Below, in pieces: positions 33,529-41,090 of a DNA stretch of 64,000 nucleotides. This DNA is from Alkaliphilus serpentinus. Its GTDB lineage: Bacteria > Bacillota > Clostridia > Peptostreptococcales > Natronincolaceae. The notes under the pieces are model-generated. The model had not been told where the DNA came from. It did no database searches and worked only from the letters and a program-made list of their open reading frames with translations. The position numbers and the translations under genes are program-made. The stretch's first letter is position 1; each line of letters opens with the position of its first letter. Location: the NCBI RefSeq assembly GCF_009017255.1, contig NZ_WBZB01000013.1, forward strand, positions 124,001 to 188,000, read 5' to 3'.

Positions 33529-34398
33529 ATGTCTATACAATTAAATGGCCTTCATCTAAGTGATATAAACTTACAAATTTCATCATTAGAAGCCTCTTTA
33601 AAGTTTTATACAGAAGTTTTAGGTTTAAAGGTTATAAAACTAGATGGGAAATCAGTTAAGCTTTCAGCAACTGGTAAATCTCCAGCCCAAATTACTTTAA
33701 TCTTTAATGAGGGTGCTATTGAAAAACCCTATAAAACAACAGGCTTATACCATGTTGCTATACGCCTTCCAAACCGATTAGAACTGGCCAAAACCCTAAA
33801 ACATCTATTAAAATATCAATGGCCCTTGTATGGTCTATCAGATCATACCGTTAGTGAGGCTATCTATTTATGTGACCCTGATGAGGTGGGTATCGAAATA
33901 TATGCTGATAAAGATCCAACAGCAGATTATAGCAATAATTTGAGTTTGGCTATGGCAACTACTACTTTAATGGCCAATGAACTGCTGGTGGAACTTGAAG
34001 ACAAGGTATATTGTTGGGAAGGAATCCATCCAAGTACCGATATCGGTCATATCCACCTTCAGGTATCAGATTTGCAGAGATCTAAAAGCTTCTATTCTGA
34101 TGTTCTAGGTTTTAAGGTTACTCAGGAAAGATATCCTGGTGCAGTTTTCTTAGCTGCAGGTGGCTACCATCATCATATAGCCATAAATACTTGGGGTTGT
34201 GAAGGTGCATCCCATCCCCCAGTCAATAGTGTAGGCTTAAAATCCTATTCTATTATGATAAAAGCAAAGGATACAATATATGCTATTGCAAATAAGTTAA
34301 AGGAACTGGATTATGATTTCGAGGTCACTGAGTATGATAATGATATCACCCTTCAGTTATTGGATCCCGATGAAAATTTGCTTAGAATAAAAACGTGA
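33529..34398 (+). CDS. VOC family protein, catechol-2,3-dioxygenase-like
   Basis: Two tandem vicinal-oxygen-chelate modules in 289 aa: module 1 DINLQISSLEASLKFYTEVLG, module 2 at about residue 168 with IGHIHLQVSDLQRSKSFYSDVLG. Metal-ligand candidates: the His of YHVAIRL in module 1, the His of IGHIHL and the His pair of GYHHHIAINTWG in module 2, and the C-terminal Glu of DPDENLLRI. It resembles CatE-type extradiol dioxygenases, but the substrate is unknown. ATG 33529 follows GGGAGAG; the upstream GTG at 33484 is not supported. Confidence 0.85.
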   Translation: MSIQLNGLHLSDINLQISSLEASLKFYTEVLGLKVIKLDGKSVKLSATGKSPAQITLIFNEGAIEKPYKTTGLYHVAIRLPNRLELAKTLKHLLKYQWPLYGLSDHTVSEAIYLCDPDEVGIEIYADKDPTADYSNNLSLAMATTTLMANELLVELEDKVYCWEGIHPSTDIGHIHLQVSDLQRSKSFYSDVLGFKVTQERYPGAVFLAAGGYHHHIAINTWGCEGASHPPVNSVGLKSYSIMIKAKDTIYAIANKLKELDYDFEVTEYDNDITLQLLDPDENLLRIKT

Positions 34399-34422
34399 TT
34401 AATAAAGTACTTTTAAAGATAA

Positions 34423-34457
34423 ATGGCTAGTATAGGCGTAATCCCTATGCTAGCCAT
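34423..34457. terminator. Bidirectional terminator
   Basis: ATGGCTAG-T-ATAGG (34423-34435) pairs with CC-CTAT-G-CTAGCCAT (34443-34457) between the convergent VOC and YbjQ genes. Confidence 0.7.
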
Positions 34458-34467
34458 ATAAATTGGG

Positions 34468-34782
34468 TTATTTTAATTTAACTGCAGTTCCGTAGACAAG
34501 GATCTCTGCTGCACCTTGCATTACAGCTGATGTTGCAAATCTTACATTCAGGATTGCATCGGCCCTTAGGCTGGTGGCTTCCTTTATCATTAACTCCATA
34601 GCAGTATCCCTTGCTTCGTTTAGCATTTCTGTATATTCCGTTAACTCTCCCCCTACGATATGCCTTAATACAGCCATGATGTCCTTACCTATATGCTTTG
34701 CTTTAATTGTACTACCCTTAACGATTCCAATTACTTCAGAAACCTCTCTACCTGGAATCTCCGAGGTATTAATTACAATCAT
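34468..34782 (-). CDS. YbjQ family (UPF0145) protein
   Basis: UPF0145/YbjQ domain, 104 aa, a pentamer-forming dodecin-like fold sometimes called a heavy-metal-binding domain. Begins MIVINTSEIPGREVSEVIGIVKG. The family motif with two acidic and basic blocks, LNEARDTAMELMIKEATSLRADAIL, sits in the middle, then GAAEILVYGTAV. No cysteines, so metal binding is not evident. Next to the 5-oxoprolinase genes but apparently separate. Confidence 0.85.
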   Translation of the reverse strand: MIVINTSEIPGREVSEVIGIVKGSTIKAKHIGKDIMAVLRHIVGGELTEYTEMLNEARDTAMELMIKEATSLRADAILNVRFATSAVMQGAAEILVYGTAVKLK

Positions 34783-34816
34783 TTTTCACACCACCTTTAA
34801 ATTAATAATTATATTA

Positions 34817-35854
34817 TTAGCCCTTCAATTCTTCTACATCCACCTTATAAATCCTTCCATTAACATTTATATTATAGCTTTTTATAAATAGGTTTTTCCT
34901 ATTTGATGTATTATCTTCTTGATTCTTTAGCCCATCTATTTTAGACCTTTGCATAGCCAAAAGCTCCTGTGCTTCTTCTATGGAAACCTCCTTGAAGGAT
35001 ATCGAGTCTCCTGGCTTCAATTGAGCAAGATAAGGTATGTCTACCGAAATCACATTGGCTATTTTTGTATAACCACCAGTGGTTTGATGGTCAGCCATCA
35101 TAATTATGGGTTTACCCTCTCCAGGTACTTGTATTGCCCCGAGATTAATTCCTCCTGAAACAATATCTGCAGCCTTGGTATGGGAGACCTTGGGGCCATC
35201 AAATCTTAGCCCCATCCTGTCGGCTTGATTTGTCAATTGATATTGGCTATGAAGAAAGACTTCCTTTCCCTCCGGTGTAAAAGTATCATCCTCTGGTCCC
35301 ATAACTACTCTAATGGTCCTATTGGTTACTGTATAGTCCGGAATCATATTATGAGGAATCCTGTTAATTATGGGTTTTTCCGTAGGTTTATTTAATTGTA
35401 ATAAATCTCCATCCTTTAGTCTTTTTCCCTCTAAGCCCCCAAAGGCACCCCTTAAATAGGTAGATTTACTACCCATAATTATTGGTATGTCAAAGCCTCC
35501 GGCTACTGCTAGATAGCCTCTACACCCAGATTTCAGTCCTTTAAAGGAAAGTATATCACCTCTGTAGGCCCTTTGGGTTTGATACATCGTTATTGGATGA
35601 TTATTCAAAAGGGGTTGAAAGTCTCCACCAGTTACAGCAAAATCCACTTCACCATGAAAAGCGATGGATGGTGGCATCATTGTAAACTCTAATGCTCCTT
35701 CTGTTGCCTGATTCCCCACCAATAGGTTGGCTAATTCCAAGGAATAAAGATCCATTCCTCCAGATGTTGGTATTCCATACTGTTGATAGCCTATTCTACC
35801 GAAGTCCTGAATAGTAGTAAGAATTCCTGCCTTTAATATTTGTATTTTAGTCAT
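34817..35854 (-). CDS. pxpC: 5-oxoprolinase subunit C / KipA
   Basis: Biotin-dependent-carboxyltransferase-like subunit of the prokaryotic ATP-dependent 5-oxoprolinase, 345 aa. Signature: GIPTSGGMDLYSLELANLLVGN, GALEFTMMPPSI, RMGLRFDGP and IMMADHQTTGGYTKIA. The last 20 residues (SYNINVNGRIYKVDVEEL) look like the first strand of a biotin carrier domain, so the tail may be the start of a lost BCCP fusion. It overlaps pxpB by eight bases; order pxpA-pxpB-pxpC. Confidence 0.92.
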   Translation of the reverse strand: MTKIQILKAGILTTIQDFGRIGYQQYGIPTSGGMDLYSLELANLLVGNQATEGALEFTMMPPSIAFHGEVDFAVTGGDFQPLLNNHPITMYQTQRAYRGDILSFKGLKSGCRGYLAVAGGFDIPIIMGSKSTYLRGAFGGLEGKRLKDGDLLQLNKPTEKPIINRIPHNMIPDYTVTNRTIRVVMGPEDDTFTPEGKEVFLHSQYQLTNQADRMGLRFDGPKVSHTKAADIVSGGINLGAIQVPGEGKPIIMMADHQTTGGYTKIANVISVDIPYLAQLKPGDSISFKEVSIEEAQELLAMQRSKIDGLKNQEDNTSNRKNLFIKSYNINVNGRIYKVDVEELKG

Positions 35855-36599
35855 GGTCCTCTACCTCCTTAAAGGTAGTCTTCTGAACTTTATAAGTATT
35901 TTCTAATACTTCCTTTGATATTCTTATGAAGTCTTCCTCGGAAATTGAATAAAAGCTAAGGTACTGTCCTGCTTTAAAAAGGGTTACTTCCTCCCTCAGG
36001 GGATTAAATAGCTGTAAAGGGGTTCTTCCAATAATTTGCCATCCACCAGGGCTATCGATGGGATATATACCTGTTTGACTACCTGCAATTCCAACGGAAC
36101 CTGCAATGATTTTCTCTCTGGGAACAGTTAATCGGGGTGTAGCAATTTTCTCTGACATTCCTCCTAAATAAGGAAAGCCTGGGGTAAAGCCCATCATATA
36201 TATTAAATATCTTCCGCCGGTATGAATTTTTATAATCTCTTCAACTGTTAGATTGTTATGACTGGCAACGGATTCTAAGTCAGGACCATAGCTTCCTCCA
36301 TACACAACAGGAATCTGAATAACTTCCCTTGGAGCCTTTGAAATATCCTTATACTTTCCTTCTACCTTCTGCAATTTTAAACAAAGCTCTTTATAGTTAA
36401 TTTTTAAAGGATCATAAATCATTAAGATGGTTGTATAGGCTGGTATCATTTCAATAATTTGATATTCCTCTTTATGATCTTCGAAAAAGGCCATAAAGCT
36501 TCTGATTCTATTATGGGTTTCAACAGAGATTTCCTCTCCAAAGGTTATTAAGATGCCATTATCGCCTGATGGTTTAAAGGATAAGCTATATTCAGTCAT
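35847..36599 (-). CDS. pxpB: 5-oxoprolinase subunit B / KipI
   Basis: KipI-type subunit of 5-oxoprolinase, 250 aa. Contains VVYGGSYGPDLE, the conserved YLIYMMGFTPGFPYLGGM stretch, TPRLTVPREKIIAGSVGIAG and GWQIIGRTP. In Bacillus the homologue KipI also inhibits the kinase KinA, which controls sporulation; here its operon context supports the enzyme role. Translationally coupled to pxpC. Confidence 0.92.
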   Translation of the reverse strand: MTEYSLSFKPSGDNGILITFGEEISVETHNRIRSFMAFFEDHKEEYQIIEMIPAYTTILMIYDPLKINYKELCLKLQKVEGKYKDISKAPREVIQIPVVYGGSYGPDLESVASHNNLTVEEIIKIHTGGRYLIYMMGFTPGFPYLGGMSEKIATPRLTVPREKIIAGSVGIAGSQTGIYPIDSPGGWQIIGRTPLQLFNPLREEVTLFKAGQYLSFYSISEEDFIRISKEVLENTYKVQKTTFKEVEDHD

Positions 36600-36618
36600 T
36601 AATGTGTAAAACCTCCTT

Positions 36619-37380
36619 TTATCTAAGAGCTTTCAAAATAATATTCTCTGCCTGCAACCTCTCTCTTAAACCACAAGCAAAGGAAAGGGCCAATGGGTTA
36701 TCTCCATGGATACAAATGCTATCTGCCTTTAAGGAGATTTCAGCACCTTCTATGGATACAACCCTGCCTTCTTTAATCATTTTTACTACCCTAGCCTTAC
36801 ATAGTTCCTCATCATGAATAAGGGCCCCTTCTATATTTCTAGATACTAGAGTACCATCCATATTATAGCTTCTATCTGCAAAAACTTCATTTGCTCTAGG
36901 GATTCCTACATCATCTGCCGCTTTAATTAAATTGGAATTGGCCAACCCCATTAAGATTAATCCCTTGTCAAAAGCTGCTATGGCTTCTGCAATAGCCAAT
37001 GCCATGGAATAATCTGCTGCAGCCATATTATATAATGCACCATGGGGCTTAACATGCTGAAGGATTCCTCCATTGGCCTTTACAAAGGCATATAAGGCCC
37101 CAACTTGATAGGTAATATAGGCCTTTAACTCCTTAGGTGAAACAGCCATGTTTCTTCGACCAAAGCCCAAAAGGTCTGGAAAACCAGGGTGAGCCCCTAT
37201 CGCAACACCCTTTTCTATTGCCATCCTAACGGTTTTTTCCATGACTAAAGGGTCTCCACCATGAAAGCCACAGGCAATATTCACAGAGGTGACATAGTCT
37301 AGGATTGCCTCATCATTTCCAATTGTATATAAGCCAAAGCTTTCTCCAAGGTCACAATTTAAGTCTATAGTTTTCATCAT
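36619..37380 (-). CDS. pxpA: 5-oxoprolinase subunit A (LamB/YcsF family)
   Basis: LamB/YcsF subunit of 253 aa. PxpABC hydrolyses 5-oxoproline to glutamate using ATP. Landmarks: [11 protein letters not shown] at the N-terminus, [34 protein letters not shown] and [16 protein letters not shown] lies seven bases before the first ATG. It is the first gene of pxpABC and follows DUF4392 and DUF1445 genes on the same strand after a 140-base repeat-filled gap. Confidence 0.93.
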   Translation of the reverse strand: MMKTIDLNCDLGESFGLYTIGNDEAILDYVTSVNIACGFHGGDPLVMEKTVRMAIEKGVAIGAHPGFPDLLGFGRRNMAVSPKELKAYITYQVGALYAFVKANGGILQHVKPHGALYNMAAADYSMALAIAEAIAAFDKGLILMGLANSNLIKAADDVGIPRANEVFADRSYNMDGTLVSRNIEGALIHDEELCKARVVKMIKEGRVVSIEGAEISLKADSICIHGDNPLALSFACGLRERLQAENIILKALR

Positions 37381-37402
37381 TAAATCACTCCTTTATTCTC
37401 CC

Positions 37403-37505
37403 TTCTACATTCTACATTCTTCATTTAACTTATCTGTCCTCATTTTGCATTTTGCATTTTTCAATTTCAACTTTCAACTTTCAACTTTCAATTCTCAATT
37501 TTCAT
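37403..37505. repeat. Heptamer tandem repeat array
   Basis: Two blocks with 7-base period: CTACATT, CTACATT, CTTCATT near 37405, and from 37441 CATTTTG twice, CATTTTT, CAATTTC, AACTTTC three times, AATTCTC and AATTTTC. The units change gradually, so this is a degenerate short tandem repeat. It fills the gap between pxpA and the DUF4392 gene. Confidence 0.75.
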
Positions 37506-37521
37506 TATTATTACCTGATTT

Positions 37522-38418
37522 TTAGCCTATTTCCCGATCAGCTTCCTTCAAAGCTCTTATAACTACTCCCCTAATTTTATTAAAAATATCTAGGTTAATC
37601 TCTAAACTTAAACCATCAACCGTCATTTCTCTTTTTTTGCTACAACCATCCACTCCACCAGCATTAACCATAGCCGATACCATTTTTACTTCCTCATGGG
37701 ATTGATGCAATAGCATTTCTGAGGCTAAAATCGATAAACCTGCTGTAATTCCGTGGCCTCCCCAGTTGGAAACACCTGCAATTATTAAATAGTCAGAGGC
37801 AGTTTCTGCCCATATCCTTTGACCTTCCTTTATCTCTTCATTAATTAAATGGATCACCTTCCCCATTCCCATTTCGTTCCCACCATCTCCGATGGCTATG
37901 GTTTTAATATTCTTTTCTTTAGCAAGGATGAAGAAATAGTCAGTATTGGGTACAAAGGGGCTTAAGTCCTCCCCCCTCATGGAGTAGCATTTTCCATCCC
38001 TTCCCCTACCGGGTCTCTCTATAGCTATAATATGGGTTGGATGAAACACCTCAATAAGCTTCTTGCAAAAACCCTTTGTATCACCAAAGGGTGTTATATA
38101 GATACTTGCATCAATATTCAATGCTCTACAGCATCCCTCAATTAAAGGACTAGAAAATTCATCTGTTACAAAAACCACATCCTTACCCAACTGCATCAAT
38201 CCATTTGCGATGGATACAGCCCCCAGGGGACCATCGGTTTCGCCAATCATTGCATCTTTAATGCAGAATCCTGTTATAATCATCACCCTTTGGGAGTTTA
38301 CATATAGCTCCTCGATAGAATCTTCAAGATCCCCTTTTTGAATCAATGATTTTAGCCCTCGTTTACCATAGTCCACCGATATAATTTCTTCAATTTCATC
38401 GAAAAACCCCTTATACAT
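37522..38418 (-). CDS. DUF4392 protein, D-glutamate cyclase-like C-terminal domain
   Basis: DUF4392 family, 298 aa. It contains VMIITGFCIKDAMIGETDGPLGA, IAIERPGRGRDGKCYSMRG and AIGDGGNEMGMGKV. Mammalian mitochondrial D-glutamate cyclase (DGLUCY) joins an N-terminal DUF1445 part to a C-terminal DUF4392 part. Here the two parts are separate overlapping genes. D-glutamate cyclase makes 5-oxo-D-proline from D-glutamate. The neighbouring pxpABC then handles oxoproline, which gives a coherent route (inference). Starts at ATG overlapping the DUF1445 stop by eight bases. Confidence 0.85.
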   Translation of the reverse strand: MYKGFFDEIEEIISVDYGKRGLKSLIQKGDLEDSIEELYVNSQRVMIITGFCIKDAMIGETDGPLGAVSIANGLMQLGKDVVFVTDEFSSPLIEGCCRALNIDASIYITPFGDTKGFCKKLIEVFHPTHIIAIERPGRGRDGKCYSMRGEDLSPFVPNTDYFFILAKEKNIKTIAIGDGGNEMGMGKVIHLINEEIKEGQRIWAETASDYLIIAGVSNWGGHGITAGLSILASEMLLHQSHEEVKMVSAMVNAGGVDGCSKKREMTVDGLSLEINLDIFNKIRGVVIRALKEADREIG

Positions 38419-39196
38419 CCTTCTTCAGCTCCTCATCCCTAACATCTGTAATAAACATATGACCTGGAGCATGGGTTATAACAAGATCGGGCTTTGCCCT
38501 CATTATTGCAACCTGAGGAGTAACCCCACATGCCCAAAATACCGGTACTTCATCATCCTTTATGGTTACCATATCTCCAAAATCTGGGAGGGTAATGTCT
38601 TTGATTCCGATCCCTTCTGGATTGCCGATATGAATAGGAGCTCCATGAACCTTAGGAAATTGAGATGTTATTTCCACAGCCTTTTCAACTAATCTTCTAG
38701 GTATGGGCCTCATACTCACCACCATTGTTCCACTAAATATCCCAGCAGGAGCACATTCAATATTGGTTATATACATTGGTACATTCCTTTCCTCTTCTAT
38801 ATGTCTAATTGGTATATCTTCTTTAAGCAATGCACTTTCAAAGGTGAAACTACATCCTAACAAAAATGAAACAAAGTCATCCTGCCAAATATCTTCAATA
38901 GATGTTACTTCCCTAGCTAGATTCCCGTCTTCATATATTCTATACTTAGGAATATCCCTTCTAATATCACCATTTGATGCAACCTTAGTTGTTGTATATT
39001 TTCCCCTTTCGCAGACCTCAAGAATAGGACATGGTCGAGGGTTTCTTTGACAAAAGAGTAAAAAGTCAAATGCATATTTATAGGGGAGGACAACTAAATT
39101 TGCTTGTGTATATCCTTGTGCTAGTCCAGGGGTTGGCCCTTCCCAGTTGCCCTCTCCTATGATTTTTCTAGCCATTTTTCCTGTATAAATTTCCAT
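38411..39196 (-). CDS. DUF1445 protein (putative hydro-lyase / D-glutamate cyclase N-part)
   Basis: DUF1445 family (YcsI-like), 261 aa. Core segments: GLAQGYTQANLVVLPYKYAFDFLLFCQRNP, CPILEVCERG, the DFVSFLLGCSFTFE motif and FWACGVTPQVAIM near the end, with APGHMFITDV closing. Annotated as putative hydro-lyase in general. Partner of the downstream DUF4392 gene. ATG 39194-39196 follows GGAGGG; the longer ORF to 39244 has no ribosome-binding site. Confidence 0.85.
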   Translation of the reverse strand: MEIYTGKMARKIIGEGNWEGPTPGLAQGYTQANLVVLPYKYAFDFLLFCQRNPRPCPILEVCERGKYTTTKVASNGDIRRDIPKYRIYEDGNLAREVTSIEDIWQDDFVSFLLGCSFTFESALLKEDIPIRHIEEERNVPMYITNIECAPAGIFSGTMVVSMRPIPRRLVEKAVEITSQFPKVHGAPIHIGNPEGIGIKDITLPDFGDMVTIKDDEVPVFWACGVTPQVAIMRAKPDLVITHAPGHMFITDVRDEELKKDV

Positions 39197-39360
39197 TATT
39201 ATTAATCCCTCCAAAAATGATATAGCATTGATAATATTCAACAAATATCTTGTAATACCTTCAATCTACTACAAAAACCTTAGCCTCCCTTGTGTATATT
39301 TACACTTTTTAACGCATAAACTAATTTGATTTTTTGTTCTAAGTATATTATAATATTTAT

Positions 39361-39375
39361 AATTTTCAGTTAAAT
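39361..39375. promoter_or_regulatory. CodY-box-like motif
   Basis: AATTTTCAGTTAAAT matches the CodY consensus AATTTTCWGAAAATT at 12 of 15 positions. It lies in the divergent region between the DUF1445 gene and the TAXI gene, a plausible place for nutrient-responsive repression of an amino-acid module. AT-rich DNA gives many chance matches. Confidence 0.3.
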
Positions 39376-39489
39376 GCAATTCTTTTAGTATTATTCTGTA
39401 GTTTTCTGTTGTCCAAATAGTATATTTAATTGATACTGTAATTACTTAACAATTAATGCATTGAAATATTATGCCATAATCAAAGGGAA

Positions 39490-39515
39490 TTAAAAAGATA
39501 ATATTATCTTTTTAA
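39490..39515. promoter_or_regulatory. 26-bp perfect palindrome before the TAXI gene
   Basis: TTAAAAAGATAAT is followed directly by its reverse complement. It sits 26 bases before the ATG of the solute-binding protein gene, just upstream of the AAGGGGG ribosome-binding site. It may be an operator or an mRNA-stabilising hairpin. Confidence 0.5.
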
Positions 39516-39541
39516 ATATAAAAAAATAAGGGGGAAATGAA

Positions 39542-40510
39542 ATGAATAAGCGAATTTTTTCATTATTACTGGCAGTTCTTCTAATAGCTGCTTTAGTAGT
39601 AGGCTGCTCCAGTACAAGCAATGAAACAACTTTTATCTCTATTGCAACAGGTGGTACATCTGGTACTTACTATCCTCTAGGTGGAGCCTTTGCTAAGGTA
39701 TTTAATGACAACGTAGAGAATGTGACAGCCAATGCTCAATCTACAAATGCATCTGTAGAAAATGTTGGACTTCTTGAAAAGGGTGAAGCTGAATTAGCCT
39801 TTATCCAAAACGATGTTACTTACTATGCCTACACTGGAACAGAAATTTGGGAAGGCAAAGAAAAAGTAACAAATGTACGTGGAATGGCGATGCTATATCC
39901 TGAAATCGTTCAAATCGTTGCTTTAAAGGATTCCGGTATTGAGTCAGTCGAGGATTTAGTTGGCAAGAAGGTGGCAATTGGTGCTCCTGGTTCTGGTGCA
40001 GAAGCCAATGCTAGACAAATTTTAGCTGCCCATGGAATTTCCTATGATGATTTAGGAAAAGCAGATTATTTATCCTTTGCTGAAGCAGCAGATCAATTAA
40101 AAAACAAGCAAATGGATGCAGCCTTTGTAACTGCAGGTATCCCTACCTCTGCTATAACAGAAGTAGCTCAAACTGCAGATGTTGTTGTAATTCCAATAAG
40201 TGCTGAAAAAATTGCTGAGCTTTCTAGTCAATATCCATTCTATGCAGAAGTTGTAATTCCTGCTGGAACCTATAAAGATCAAGATTCAGATATCACTACA
40301 GCTGCTGTTATGGCGATGTTGGTTGTTAAGGCAGATTTAGATGAAGATTTAGTTTATGAACTAACAAAAGCGATCTTTGAAAATAGACAAGTAATAATTG
40401 ACACTCATAACAGAGGAAACGACATAACCCTTGATACTGCATTGGCTGGAATGCCTATTGAAGTGCATCCTGGTGCTCAGAAATATTACGATGAGAAGGG
40501 TGTTAAATAA
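39542..40510 (+). CDS. TAXI family TRAP transporter solute-binding lipoprotein
   Basis: Extracytoplasmic binding protein of a TAXI-type TRAP transporter, 322 aa. Lipobox VVGC with Cys22. Mature part begins FISIATGGTSGTYYPLGGAFA, with ELAFIQNDVTYYAYTG, VGKKVAIGAPGSGAEANARQILAA and MPIEVHPGAQKYYDEKG, all typical. Known TAXI proteins bind glutamate, glutamine or related dicarboxylates. With the oxoproline/D-glutamate genes divergent from it, glutamate or 5-oxoproline is a reasonable guess. First of a three-gene operon. Confidence 0.93.
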   Translation: MNKRIFSLLLAVLLIAALVVGCSSTSNETTFISIATGGTSGTYYPLGGAFAKVFNDNVENVTANAQSTNASVENVGLLEKGEAELAFIQNDVTYYAYTGTEIWEGKEKVTNVRGMAMLYPEIVQIVALKDSGIESVEDLVGKKVAIGAPGSGAEANARQILAAHGISYDDLGKADYLSFAEAADQLKNKQMDAAFVTAGIPTSAITEVAQTADVVVIPISAEKIAELSSQYPFYAEVVIPAGTYKDQDSDITTAAVMAMLVVKADLDEDLVYELTKAIFENRQVIIDTHNRGNDITLDTALAGMPIEVHPGAQKYYDEKGVK

Positions 40511-40518
40511 TTTCTCTT

Positions 40519-40565
40519 AAGGAGGTTAAGGTATTGGGGGATCTCCCCCAATACCTTATTATCTA
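40519..40565 (+). promoter_or_regulatory. Shine-Dalgarno, 13-bp hairpin, then start codon of DUF1850
   Basis: AAGGAGG (40519-40525) is separated from ATG 40566 by a perfect stem (AAGGTATTGGGGG 40528-40540 with CCCCCAATACCTT 40545-40557) and tetraloop ATCT. Folding the hairpin leaves an effective spacing of about 10 bases. No other ribosome-binding site precedes the ATG. It could also be a partial terminator giving more binding protein than permease; the U tract is poor. Confidence 0.6.
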
Positions 40566-41090
40566 ATGAATAAAAGGTTAAAGTTATTAATATCAACCAT
40601 GGTCATAGTCATTACTTTAGCTTCTTTAGTTTCTATTAGTTATTTAGAAGCAACTGATTTTTTCAATAAAAACGTATTAGGTAGATGGGTAATAGACGAG
40701 AATTCCCAATTCACTATAAAATTTACCCACTCAGTTATGTTGACACCGGTTTATGAGGTGTATGAATTTAATGAAGATAATGAAATTCTACTGGTTGAAA
40801 CCACCTTTTATTCTTATGGTGCCGGACTACCAGAAACAACTGAGTACGACTTTGAAATGACAAATAATAGCTTTAGAATTTATAATATAAGCAAAATAAT
40901 CGACCCCTTGGTTTATAGAACAGGGGCAACTATTGGAAATACAACCCTAATCATTAATGAAGAAGAAATTCCATTTTTAGAGTTTTCAGATGGAGGAACT
41001 CCCGTGCATTTGGTTAAAAGAAAGAGACCACTTTCTGTTTTTATACTTGAGGAGGTAATATTGTGGATTTCAAAAACGATGAAGTTCTAG
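40566..41090 (+). CDS. DUF1850 domain protein of the TAXI-TRAP operon
   Basis: DUF1850 protein, 174 aa. One N-terminal helix (about 6-24) acts as signal or anchor, followed by an outside domain: FTIKFTHSVMLTPVYEVYEF, ETTFYSYGAGLPET. DUF1850 proteins are regularly found between the binding protein and permease of TAXI-TRAP operons; function unknown. Its 3' end overlaps the permease gene by 28 bases. Initiation seems to depend on a hairpin-bridged ribosome-binding site. Confidence 0.85.
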   Translation: MNKRLKLLISTMVIVITLASLVSISYLEATDFFNKNVLGRWVIDENSQFTIKFTHSVMLTPVYEVYEFNEDNEILLVETTFYSYGAGLPETTEYDFEMTNNSFRIYNISKIIDPLVYRTGATIGNTTLIINEEEIPFLEFSDGGTPVHLVKRKRPLSVFILEEVILWISKTMKF

